A stretch of 64,000 bases of DNA from Puffinus mauretanicus. Lineage: Eukaryota; Chordata; Aves; Procellariiformes; Procellariidae. Shown piece by piece: positions 32,885 to 45,000 of this stretch; the first letter of the stretch is position 1, and every line of letters starts with the position of its first letter. Under the pieces are notes generated by a model. It had not been told where the DNA came from. It ran no database searches and saw only the letters and a list, made by a program, of their open reading frames with translations. The stretch spans positions 124,001 to 188,000 of the forward strand of contig JAJKFH010001094.1 in NCBI GenBank assembly GCA_023333565.1. Direction: 5' to 3'. Both the position numbers and the translations under genes were made by a program.

Positions 32885-35771
32885 CGCCGCTCATGGTGGC
32901 GGTGCTGTGTCACTGGTCGTCTCTCTTATTCACCGTTCGGTTACCGCCGGCACGGCTGTGGGTGCCGGCCCCGAGCTGCCGTCGTTTCAGCGCTAGTGCT
33001 GCTCCACGGGGTGGTGGAGGAGAGGCCGGTTTCGGGCAGCCCAGCCGCAGGCGCGGAGCGCCGGCCTCCAGCATGCCTTGGTGGATAGGCCCGTGCCCCA
33101 GTGGCCAAGCACAACGCTCACCTTTTCCCGCGCGGCCCGTACGAGTGCGTTTGTTTTAATTGCGCAGGCGCTCGAGGAGAGGAGAAACTCCAGCAGTTGC
33201 GTTTTGGCAGTTGGCTGTCTTAGCCAGGTGCGATGCATTGAGGGAAATAACAATGGAGACTCTTAGGTTGTGGAACAGTCTCCAACAACTGACATACATG
33301 TACTTAAAAACACTGTGGGTTTATACGTAAATATGTCTTCCTGTCATATTTCTACTGAATTAAATTATTAGGAAATACGGTACTGGGAAAAAGCCTTCAA
33401 TGAAGCTAAAAGATTATCTAAATTGACGAAAAAATCTGATTTGGTCAGATGTGTGCAGTTCACTGACGTACACCACAATGATGTTTGGAAAGTTTGCTTG
33501 TGCAGAAGGCATTTCAACATTTATCTCAAGTCAGTAACTTTAACACATACTTCCTGTACTAGTTAAAAGAATTCAGTAACTGCATAGCATTGTGTGTAAA
33601 ATGAAAACTTTTTACTAAATTGTTGTATGCTGGAGTCTTGAGAAGACTCCTGTTTTCTCATCGTGCTGCTGGAAGCTGTTGTAATGTCTTTCTGAATTGC
33701 TTCACAAATTGAATCAACTATGAGCGAAATGGATTTCAAATCCTTTTGATTTGTCAAAACCTTGACTATTACTCTCCGTTAGTGTTGGGAATGACTGACT
33801 CATTAGCAGTCAGCACTCAATTCTGTCCTCTAAAGTTACAGAGAAGCAATGGTGGCCACAATTTACACACATCCAGCTATAATCAAAAAGAAGGCTAAAA
33901 GAGAATTCAAAAAGGGGTGTCAAATAAGAAATGAAAGGCGCTAAAGCAATGACATTTTCTGTTTGGGTGTAAATAAATACATACATGTAGGATTTTCTGC
34001 CATTTTTCTTGGGGATGTAGAAGGTGCTTGTGAGGCAGTATATAAAAAATTAAATTTATGATGGCTTATCCTGCTACGTTTGGTGTTTCAATGAAAAATG
34101 TTAGAAACTAGTGTTTTGGATTATATTCAGGACAGCTGATGACTAAATGCATGGTGCTGCAGATGTCGTTAGAGAAAAACAACACTGTTGAGAGCCCACA
34201 AAAGTCAGAAATAAGTTCCGTGGCACAGAGCAACTTCACCTTAAGCCATGCTGCTTTTTGTTTTTTGCTTTGATGCTCATTCAACGAAAGGGTCAAAGTA
34301 GTATATCTCCTTGGCCACTGTGAGGACACTAGATGGTGCTCAACACCACAGGCAAAGCCAACCGTTCGCAGGCCAGGTGAAACCCCAACTCCCAGTTCAG
34401 ACGTTTTGCACTTAACTTCAGTTGAATGAGGATTTCATCGTCTTTCATAAAGTTTAAATAAACTGTTAGTGTAGTTCTGATGAAAGATGTAGGTATGAAT
34501 AACTACATACAGCTAATTGTCCCTGGGACACTGCTCTCAACTAAATGCCATTCTTTCCCTTTTTACAGGTGGTGAGGTCCCAGTTGATCTAGAAGTGAAT
34601 ATAGCTCCTGTGTAGCTGACAAACCTTCTACTCAAGTATGACTTTATTGCATTTTCTTATATTGGGGTTAGAGGTAATGATGGGAAATGGAATAGCTACT
34701 GCATAGAGCCTATTTCCTTTAAAATACCAACCTAGGTGTCAAAGAGAAGCGTTTCAGTTAGAATTAATATGACTGTGTGAATATTTGGCTTAGCAGTGAA
34801 TACATGTGCTAAGTGTAAAGCCCACAGTTGCACTTAAGATTCTGAAGAAAAAGGAGTGAAATGCGGGGCTTATTCCTACTTAACAAGTCTGTCCTCTGAA
34901 GGGTTGGAGTTGGAAAGGGAGGATGGTTTAGGAATTTACCTGCTTGGTTTATGGGTCTTTTCTTCTGTGTTAACCATAGGCCTGAAATCATGGTTCTGAA
35001 GAGAAAGATACAAAAAATTTGTGGAGTTGTTATAGCAAACACAAACTGCCTTTGAAAGCTAAGGCATAACACCAGACAGAGTGATTTGTAATATTTTTGG
35101 GCGTGATCTCACTTTGCATAAATTCAGTGTTATGCTTAACCTTTGGTATAGTATAGGAAGAGACACAGCAAATAGCTCAGCTGAGGGTTTGTTTGGATTT
35201 TTTTAGCAGCAGCCTTTGAGGGGGCAAACATAATATCAAAATTAGTGTTCTCAGCTTTAGAAGGGATTCAAGCTAAATTCCAATCATCAAGTTGGTAACA
35301 GTAAGGGGGAGTAACTCATACTCTCCATATTGAAATGGGGACATACACCTGGTGAGACTCAAAAGGGTAATATTCAGGTTGCAAACAGGAGGAGAAGATA
35401 GAAGTCTGTTGAATCAAAAAGAATTAATGTTTAATGTTCAGGCCTAGAATTAGAGAGTTAATCATGGGATTTTGTAGTGTTAAAAAAAAAAAAAAGTGAG
35501 CGTTTCGTGTAGTTTTGACATGTGAGTTATTATTGGGATTGTGAAACTAAGTGTAGAAACACTGGGTTTATTTTGAAGGTAAAACAGAAGAGCATCAGGA
35601 GCAGTGAGGGCTGGCTGCTCCACAAAGAGCAGGAGCCAAGCACGATAACACAACTGATAGGGCAGAGCCTCACTGCCAGAACCCAGTCCCACAGTACCTG
35701 AGCAAAGCGAGCAGGGCACACCAGATTCAGTCAAGCATCTAGATCATCAGGCAAGCAACAAGACAAGTCCA

Positions 35772-35930
35772 AGGTCAAGCTGGGAAGGCAGCCTACAGGT
35801 TAGGGTCAGGTCCAGTGAGGATAACTGGGGTCAGACATAACCTAGTGATTGCCAGACAGGTCCACACTGATAAGAAAAGACTGAGGTCAAGCTAGGAAGT
35901 CAGTCTGTAAGTCCAGATCCAGATTAACAT
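35772..35930. repeat. Imperfect tandem duplication, unit about 112 bp (two copies)
   Basis: ggtcaagctgggaaggcagc (from about 35772) recurs as ggtcaagctaggaagtcagt (from about 35884), and both are followed by a related ggtcaggtccag/ccagatccag segment. It lies in a locally GC-richer block (about 35590-36110) that differs from its flanks and may be an old dispersed repeat. Family unknown. Confidence 0.5.
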
Positions 35931-38900
35931 GGCCAGGCATAATTGTGGCTGAGCTGGAGACACATAGTTCTACAACATAGCTCAGGTGTGGACTGAAGGC
36001 CCAGGGCTCAGCTTAAATGGGGCTCCTGAGCCCATGGGTGGGGAGCAGGTGAGGCTTGTTGGGGCTGTTAAAGCCTATTAGTGCACTCAGGGTCCCGATA
36101 AATGAGGGCTGACAATAGAAAACAGAAGGATTAGTTGTAATCTTTGTGTCAAACAGAGTTTTCATAACTTAGTATTAAATGAAAGTCTTCACTAGGCTTA
36201 AATTTTGGCCAAAGTAGAAGAGCAAAGGTAGAAGACCTGAGATAATTACCAAATCAAAATTAGTTGGGCTTTCAAATGGAAGGCTGAAGGACAGAATGCA
36301 CCATGCATTCTTTGGGTGGATAAAGATTTAAAGTAGTCGTAGGTAGGTTCTCATCATTGACAAGCAACCAAGAAGTAAGAATCTAATTACAGAAACACTT
36401 ATCTCAAGAAGGCATCTGCCTTCCACTTTGTAGGACACTGATTTTTGATTCATCAAGAAACCACATTCCTGGATTCTTTCCTTCTTAATCCTAACTCTAA
36501 GCCAAAGGCTAGAGACCTGGGATCCCTATGGAGTCCATATGTGTTGGGATTCCAAGGAGAAAACTGGTATAAAGGAGGAGAACAGGGCATAAACTCATGT
36601 GCTGGTCCTATGAAGATCATACCTAACCTTAAGCCAAGAGTGTTAGACTAGTTTTAGGGTAGGGCTAAGCTTCTGATGAGTGAGGGATGAAGCACAGATC
36701 TCCTTGAAAATGCTCACTTGGTGGCTTATGAAGGAGGAGGAAACTGATAGAAAGGAAGGCTTTCTTCAGACCCTGATAGCCTCCCATCTCTTCCTTGTAC
36801 TCAAAAGGCAGGGCACAGAAGAGCAAACTGAAGAACCACTGCTTTGATTGGAGAAAGAAAACACACGTGGAAACCCAAGCCTCACGTGGCATCTGCCCTC
36901 AGCTCCAGATGGGCAAACTGTTACAAGAACAGTTAGTACTGTGTTTATAAAGAAAGAAAGAAGGGAAAAGTTTTTCAGTGAATCTTAAGTAACACATCTG
37001 AAAAACTGAGGAGGCATATTGGGAAAAGAGAATGCCCTTATTTTTTTTTCTCAGAATAATGTTTATAGTGCTCATGTGAATTTTTATCAGTGAGTGAATG
37101 GATGCCCAGTGTTTTTGCAGCTTGTAGCAGTTTTGTTTATTGTATGTAGTTGCAGTGAATTTCATAGTATCCTGTTTTGGTGTAATAACTTGTTTTGATC
37201 AGTTTCTTATATTATCATTTGTTGTGAGTCAGAAACATTAGTTTCCCTCAGCTTCAATTTCATATGCTTTATTTCATGAATCCTTATTTTGTATTTTATA
37301 ACTTTTGTTTCTTCTGAAAGTAAGGCCACAGTCTTCTGATTCCCTTTTATTTGGGGGTGGTTATTTTGCCTTTACTGTTGTCTTTCTTTGAACTTCTCTG
37401 TTGGAAACATCTGTTTTCTTATGGGGGGTAGCACACTCAGTATTTTGGGAGCATGTAAGACACTTTTTCTATATGTTGACATTTTTCTATTTCTTCTCAT
37501 TTTGAATTGAAATATTATGTTTGCTTGTTTTGGCTACATTGACCACATGAAGCAGAGGTATTCAGTGAGCTGTGTGTAATTCCGGTGATCTTTTCCTCAT
37601 TTGACTTGCTGCTTGTACTTTGAAATGTTGGGACCTTAAATTACCTTGATCTTTAATTCTCTGTTCCTGAAATCCTGCTCTAGCCTTTGTTTCTTAGCAG
37701 CAGCCACATCTGAGTTAAGCTTCAGGCAATCACGTTGTCCAGGTTCTCTGAATATCAGCCATACTTTGTTCTTGGTTCTAAAAATATTTACTATCTTTCC
37801 AAAAAACTTTTTGATATTTACAAATGGAATAGCTATCTCATTCTCCCAAACATCCACAATAAACATCTGCCAAAGGTAGAATTACACAGTTACCCTTTGT
37901 CACAGTGCCTCTAAAGAACAGAGTCTTTTATGAAGAAAGGCCTTGGCATTTTAGACTGAACTTTTAGACTTCATTACAGTGATGCTCCTTGTTCATTAGT
38001 TACCACTGAATATAAGCTTCATGTCTACATTGTCTGCGGTCAAAATAATTCTGGCAGGAAAGAGATAAAATCTTTGCTTTTACCTTCTGTTTTCAGCCAA
38101 TTACAAAGTAGCTTCAAAGTTTAGCAAGAACTGACAAAACATACTAAAAGAATACCAGCAGAGATGGTTGGTGACTGAATATTTCTCTCTGTGGTATTTA
38201 TTTAAATAGAGGACAAATACAATTTATGCAGAAGCAATGCAGCTATTGATCTCCAGCTCCAGCAATATGACCCAGCATTGTACTGATCTAGAAGGAAAGA
38301 GAGCTATCCTGCAGAATTTTGGTCAAAGCAGTTTTCAGTTATAAACTGCATTTCAGCAAAAGCATTATTCATTACAGTTTATTGATTCTAACTAAATCTC
38401 CACAAATAATATACAACAAAAAATCACTTCCAAAGCTGCCATTAAACTTCTGAGAAATCTGCTTTTCCATGATTTCAGCTAAAGTCTGCTCATACTGCCA
38501 GAAAGGAATAGTTACTGAATTTCCATGCTGAATTCGCTGCTGCCAACATGTTTGTTCATGTAATCAAGTTTACTGAAAAGACACCCGTGTTAAAAAGAAA
38601 AACAGATTCACAGTGAGGGGTCTGCAGGCCGAAAATGCTGCCTTCAGTCAACTGGCCTAAAAGAGTTACTTTTCAACCATTAGCAGAAAAAAAAAGTTTA
38701 AAAAAAAAAATCCTCTCTGAAGGTCACTCATTAGAGATACGTACTGTCCCTCCTTCTTCCCTCCATATACATATTCCAAAAGAAACATCTGACCGCCTCT
38801 GGGAATGACAGCTCTGTCCTCATGAGAGGAGGTTGCGATGACACTCTTGCTTTTTTTTTTTAGATTTCCACTAATTATCTTTCCTTCTGTGGTGCCCTTG

Positions 38901-38994
38901 TGAAGCAAGTCAGTAATACCATAGAATGACTAATTTAAAGAGATTTAGTTATTGTCTCTTCTGAGATTCCCTGTTCCCAGACTGTGCCTATCTT

Positions 38995-39050
38995 GCTTAG
39001 ACTGTGAACTGTGTGCAGCAGGGAATATCTATATTTAGACTTTCCTGAAG
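38995..39050 (+). repeat. Possible ancient LINE/SINE tail fragment
   Basis: cttagactgtgaactgtgtg followed by cagcagggaatatctat resembles the old-element motif ttagactgtaagctctttggggcagggactgtct. Short and decayed. Confidence 0.3.
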
Positions 39051-42000
39051 CATAACTTTGTTCTACTAAACAAACACTGAAAGAACACAGTTCAGATTAA
39101 GCCTTTTCCCACATTCAAAGGATCCCAGCTTTTTTTGCTGGGATCAAGATGGAAGTTTGAGGGCTGTAGAGAGGATATTGTTTGAGATTTGCTGAATCTA
39201 AGCTTTCATTTAAAAAAAAAAAATGGTTGTGTACACGTGTGTCTGTCTTCTTTTAGGAACCTCTTCCCTGTGCCCTGTTAGAGCTTAGGAATTAGCACAT
39301 AGTTACCAAATTCTAAAATGTACTGCAAAAGGCATACGTGTAAGACATCCATCCATATAATGTGAGAGTTGATAGGTTCTTAAGTCACAGAAATGTTTGC
39401 ATACATTATAAAAAACAGAATTCCCACTTTCCTACAGAAGTATCAATATCTTCCTTTTTCTATCACTTAAATTCTGTTTAACAGAATTTAACAAAAATTT
39501 TGTTAAAAGCTTTATTATTTCTCATTCTGTAGAATACTTCAATCACTTCATAACATTTTCTTACTTGAAGATTTTGCACACTGGTTTGTCTCTCAACCAT
39601 CGTCTGTGGTTTTATTTTCAGAACTGTTCTACATATTCTTTGCTTATTCTTGAACCCCACAATTTAGGTTTTGTATGTAAATAATGGAAAGGATTGGGCA
39701 CTTGAGAGTGACTGGTGCCTCAAAATGTCACACAGTCAATGCTTTTCTAGTAATAAACTCCACGTTTCAGTTGCCTGTTGAGCTGCCTGCCTGATACAGC
39801 AGGTATCCCTGACAGTTCTGGTTTTTGGTCTCTTCAGTATTCCTTCACAGTCCCTACAGAAAGAAAATCTAAGCCTGGTGAATAACAGACTTGTCTGAGG
39901 CAATGGAAAGTCATTGTCAGAGGTAGGCTGAATGACAAAAGTACCTGATGGTTAATCCTAGCGTCAGACCTGGAGAGCACCTTGTTACTTATTCAAGTGC
40001 ACACTGAGAGCTGTCAGCTCAACTGAAAGGCCAGTGTCTGGGCGCTTTCATATAAATTTCATCAACTGGAAGTAAACCTTCATTCTCTTCTGCATGGAGG
40101 GCTGCTGTTGTTATGGTCTTTAGTGGAAGATAAAAGCCAGTTCACTGTAGTTGTGAAGCCTTTAAGTACTCACCTAGCTCTTCACCTGAATTTGACTTTT
40201 TCTGAAGCCCATGCTAGAGGCCTGTACCAGAAATCACAGGTACCCAGAATGACTCAGGCATTTGAATGGAGATGTTAACAGCAGTTGATGGTTACTCTCA
40301 AAGGGAGGATTTCATTAATTTATTAGTGAGTATTTGCATTTAATTTAACAAAAGCACATTAAGCAGTATTTGCAAATCTTTAAAACAAAAGGTATTACAT
40401 GTTTGTTCCTTACTTGCAGAGTTTGTAAGCTGCTGCTCTTATCATACCTATATGAAATGAAATTTCAGGCAGTAATGCCTATATCATGCTCTGTCATAAA
40501 GTTCCAGGTGAATATTTAAATGTCTCCATCTTAGCACACTTACTACCACATTTGTTGGCATTCTTACAGAGGCGATTTTCCACATAAATGTATGTTCTGT
40601 TTGCCTTTCACCAACAGAGTGTAAATATAATCATGACAATATGAAGGAACTTAGAAGGAAAGAAATATGCTGGTATGAGACTGTAACAAGTTTAAGTGCG
40701 TCCAAACCAACACCTTCTCCACATGAAAAAGTACCTAGCCTCAATTAATGTCTCACTGAATGTATGTTTCTACACTACTTTGTGTAATAGGACGTAAAGT
40801 ACCTCCCTTGCAAAATGATGCCTCTACGTAGTGCAGAGCTTGCTGGCAATACGTTCATAGTGTTCTGGGTAACTGTCACCAGCTGAAGTGTTTCACCAGC
40901 AAATTCAGTGCATTAATGATGTTGTTGCAATGGATTGTGATACAAACTAAAACCTCCCATAATTTGGGTTTTGAAGCAGAGGTTACACTTTCAAGTTTTT
41001 TCATCTTCTATTCTGTTACTTACCTCTTTTTCACTAGCCAGACAGTATAATTCTCAGGTTGTTGCACATTTTCAGAGTGCTACTGATAATTGCTCTGGCA
41101 AAACAGCCTCCCAAGCAGTGGAAAATCTTTAGCTTGATAACCACCATAGAGGGGCAGGATGAAAGTAAAATCAGGCAGCCTGATATTTCTCTGGAGTGGC
41201 TTCACACAGTGAAAATGCTTAGAGACTTGGTCAGCCAGCACTGGGCTGGTGGATGAGAACAGCCACACTAACCTGGGAGGATCAGAAAGGAAGCAGAACA
41301 TAAGGTGTAGATGCCACTTCTCTGGAAATCTGCACAGATGTGACCCCCAAAGCACCAATGTTAGCCAGCAACATGAGAGTTTTGTCACTGTAGAAAAGTC
41401 CGTGACACCTGGAATCTCGCCTTTCCCCAGCTGTGTGGAGAACAGCAGAGTGATGGTAAGCCAGTCCTTTGGGGCTATTGTCATTGATAGCAAGTGGAGA
41501 TTATTAACAAAGAAGAATTCAGCTTTGAATTCTCTCAAAATTGAGTAGGTGAGATTCTTTGACAAGACCCACATGCCTATTATTATCTCATTCTCCCCCA
41601 CCCCGATCCAGGCCTCATCATCTTCAGGAGAGAACCTACAAATTGTGGTCAATCCCTCTGGCAGCTTCTTGCTTTATTGCAGAGTAGCCAAAATTTCACC
41701 TGAAACCACCATCAATTTTACCCTCAAGACATCTGGGCTAGCTTTTACTTCTCTGGCTTATGAAACCACTTTCTAGAGAGAACTCTTTAGTCTAAGTAGC
41801 TGTAAAATGACTCCAGTATATGTGTTTGTGAGATTTAAAAAATGGTGGAGGTATGATAACAAGGATGGAGGTTTATGAGGAAGATTTACTGTGCTTTAGA
41901 AATGTTGCTGTGCTTTGCACGTTGTATGTGAAAATAAGGGAGAACATTTTAGTGAAGGCTATGGAACAGAGCCAGGAAAGACTTTCAAGTTATTTTGACT

Positions 42001-45000
42001 TTTTTGACAGACAAGATTCCTGCCTGTACTAAAATTTCCTGTTCATCAGGGCTCCAGGGTTGCAGAGCAGGATTGTGGGCCAGGAAGCTATGTTACCCAG
42101 TGAACAACGATAATTTAAATAAGTCCCATGACATAAAAGGCATATGCATTTATGAATTTATATTATTAGGATTATTATGCTGTTAGGGAGAATTGTGCCC
42201 AACTGAATTTATTTTCAAGAGTGCAACTTTCAAGCATTACAAACCCATTATTGATCAGACAATACCAAAAGACAGTACAGGGCAGGCTTTAGCTAGAACA
42301 TTGAATGTGAACACAAAGCAGCTGTGTTCTTTGAAGAGCTTGTCTGCCTCGGCACCATGTCTGGTACCCTTTGCCACAAGGCCTAGTGGTAGAAACACTT
42401 CTATGACAGCTCCTTGGCACGTCCTATGGCCTCCTCTGTCTAAACGGTGGCATGAGTTCTTTCCTCTGTTTTAGGGTGTTTCTCTCCCTCTCTGTTTTTT
42501 CCTGTCAGGCCTCCATGTTGAACAAGAATCCCACTTCATAAGCTTGATGCAAATGGTGCAGAAATAATCACTACACAAAGTGCTGAGGATTAAAGAAGGG
42601 CATTCTTCTAACCTGCCCCCCATCTGATTTGTTTAGACTGTTTTCCCAAATAAATAAATAGAAGAGGGAGTGTGTATGTACCTGGATTTGTTGCACAATT
42701 TAAAAAAAAAATACATAGAAGAATAGACTTCTTTAAGACATTGAACTCCTATATGTGTTCGGACAGTTGGCAGTCAGGTAATGGACATTGTGTACTGGTG
42801 GAGGGAAAAGGTGCAATGTGAGCTCACTCCTTATCAAACAGTGAGAATCTTCATAGGCACGGGTTATTACAAACTTTCCATCCATGCAAAAAGCTTTCTT
42901 CAGAGGTCACACCAGAAAACTGAGAAAACTGGCAAGCAGGCTTCATTGGTTGAGCCACTAACAGTCCTTTTTTCCCCCCTTTTTTTTCCCCAGAGAGCTC
43001 TGAGAGAAGGGAAAATCCCAAAGGGCAGCATAGGAATTGTATATTCAACTCTAAAGGCTGCTCTTGTATATGAAGTATATTAACATGAGGCACAGAAGTG
43101 ACCTGTTCAGAGACGCACAGAACCACTAGGAATATTTGCAGTGATCCTGTCTGGGGAAGCGTCCCTTGAGCTGTCAGAAAAATTGTTCGGAAGGACTACC
43201 TGTCCCAGGCAGCTCCATAATGATGCTATGGCATTATAACATGTCCCACATTCTGATGTTCTCATTGCCTAGGTTTTATTTACAGACTGACAGGCACTGG
43301 GTATGTGAGATAATAAGTTTAATAGCACCGTGGTACAACAAACAAGTATTAATAGAATTTATCATCCATGCAACTGCAAGTGTCTTACAGGATCTAGGCA
43401 ATTTAAAATGTCTGAAAGTTTGTGATCTTAAATGAGCTATATATGTCACTTAAAAGCCTGACCATCTAGTAAAAGCTCAGAGCTATAACCAAATTGTAGG
43501 CTCAGTTGATTATTCCAGCTTTTTTTGTTTTGGGTTTTTTTTTTCCTTTTTACACTACAGTTTATCATCTCCTGTTTTCTGTAACTTGCATGTCTCCTGA
43601 ATTTCCAATTCTTCTCTGCATGACCTTCCTTCTCCTTCAGAAGGACTGCATATAGTAGGAGGTAGAAATGGGATATTACAGGACAGAGAATGTTGGAGGA
43701 GATGTATGTGCATAGTTTAATCTTTGGATATGAGATTGGTATTTTAGCAAGAAGGAAAAAAGCCTCTTTTGGTCATTGAGTATTGAGATTGGATAATGTT
43801 TCAAAATGCACTCTGAGTGGGAAAAAGACAAGGACAGGGATGACTGGTGGAGCAAGACAGGTACCATTCCTGCCTCCAGCACAGTAGTAAGTAGGAGCCA
43901 AGTCAGTGCACAACCGATTCCTAAGTATGAAAGATTTGCAAGCACAAAAGGAACAGGACCTAACTCATAGCAGGGCTTTCCCAGCTGTGTCTCTAGATTA
44001 TCTCCTGGTAGCATCTTTAGTTAACTTCAGGATAGCTGTGGCATGTCCTAAAGAACTCTTGCTGTCCAGGGGAAGCTCCTTTTGGTTAGTATTGGGGTTG
44101 TTTCAAAAAAAATTTCTAAACCTTGTTGATGAAGCATGAGTTTGCTCTGTCAGTGCGTCCCAGGCAAAAATGAGGTCTGTCCTACAACATGCTCATATGC
44201 TGGAGATACTATCATATGGATTGGTTTTGGTTTTTTTCTTTTAATATGCTACAGTTAGTTGGCTTTGGGATAGTGCTGGCATGGGCTTTGGAAATGCTTC
44301 TCTGCATTTATTCTTTTTGCACTTGTAAGTCTATACATTGTCGTGGCTTCTGAAAAGATGAAAATTGCTGCCCTTCCCAGACAGCAAAAAAGCCAGTGTC
44401 TCCTGATGTGACCATGCAGAATCAGAAAGCACAATGGTTTTCTGAGACTTGTAGCCTGTGAACTTTTAGTGAACTCTAAGGAAGCATTTAAACAAAACAG
44501 GAAGAGAGTCCTCAATCTTTGGAGGCATAAGCATGAGAAGAAAGTGCAAGTGATGGTGTGGCACTGCAGGCCACATCAGACTTTTATCTTTCCTGTTTTC
44601 TCAGTTTTAGCAGTTTAAAAGGTTCAACTGTAGCCACAAACAACTTGTGGAAGTGGAGGACCACTGGAATGAGGACATGTGCTTTAGGTCATCTGGAACA
44701 ATGTGTTCTTAACACAAGAGGCAAAGACGGATGTAAGCCAGCAAAACATGGGATAATAGTGGTAGGACTCATGTATGTCCAGATCACTTTATACATAAGA
44801 GTTATACGTCCATGTCAGTCTTATTTACATTCATAATTTTAAAACTAGTTCTATTGTTTTAAAAAATAATAAATTCTAGCAATACAAAATATATATGATT
44901 TCTTTTTTTGTGGAAAGATGGCTCATTTTGCTGGAAGCATGCTCCCAGAATTGTCATAGGTACTTAAAACTACCTGATTAAAAAAAAACCTATAGCCTGA

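Larger units (their letters stand above)
32380..33170. promoter_or_regulatory. LYSET: CpG island: LYSET promoter
   Basis: A GC- and CpG-rich block around the LYSET first exon. It contains two YY1-type motifs facing opposite ways (32823-32830 and 32874-32884) and no TATA box. Long open frames here (up to 253 codons, both strands) are Arg/Ala/Pro-rich shadows of base composition. The island extends about 450 bp beyond exon 1, leaving room for a divergent + transcript that I cannot otherwise support. Confidence 0.85.

Noticed and set aside
32364..33159. Plus-strand frames of 210 and 253 codons at the LYSET island
   Set aside because: Two overlapping frames with composition-driven residues and no homology. 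Only a possible divergent transcript is worth keeping.
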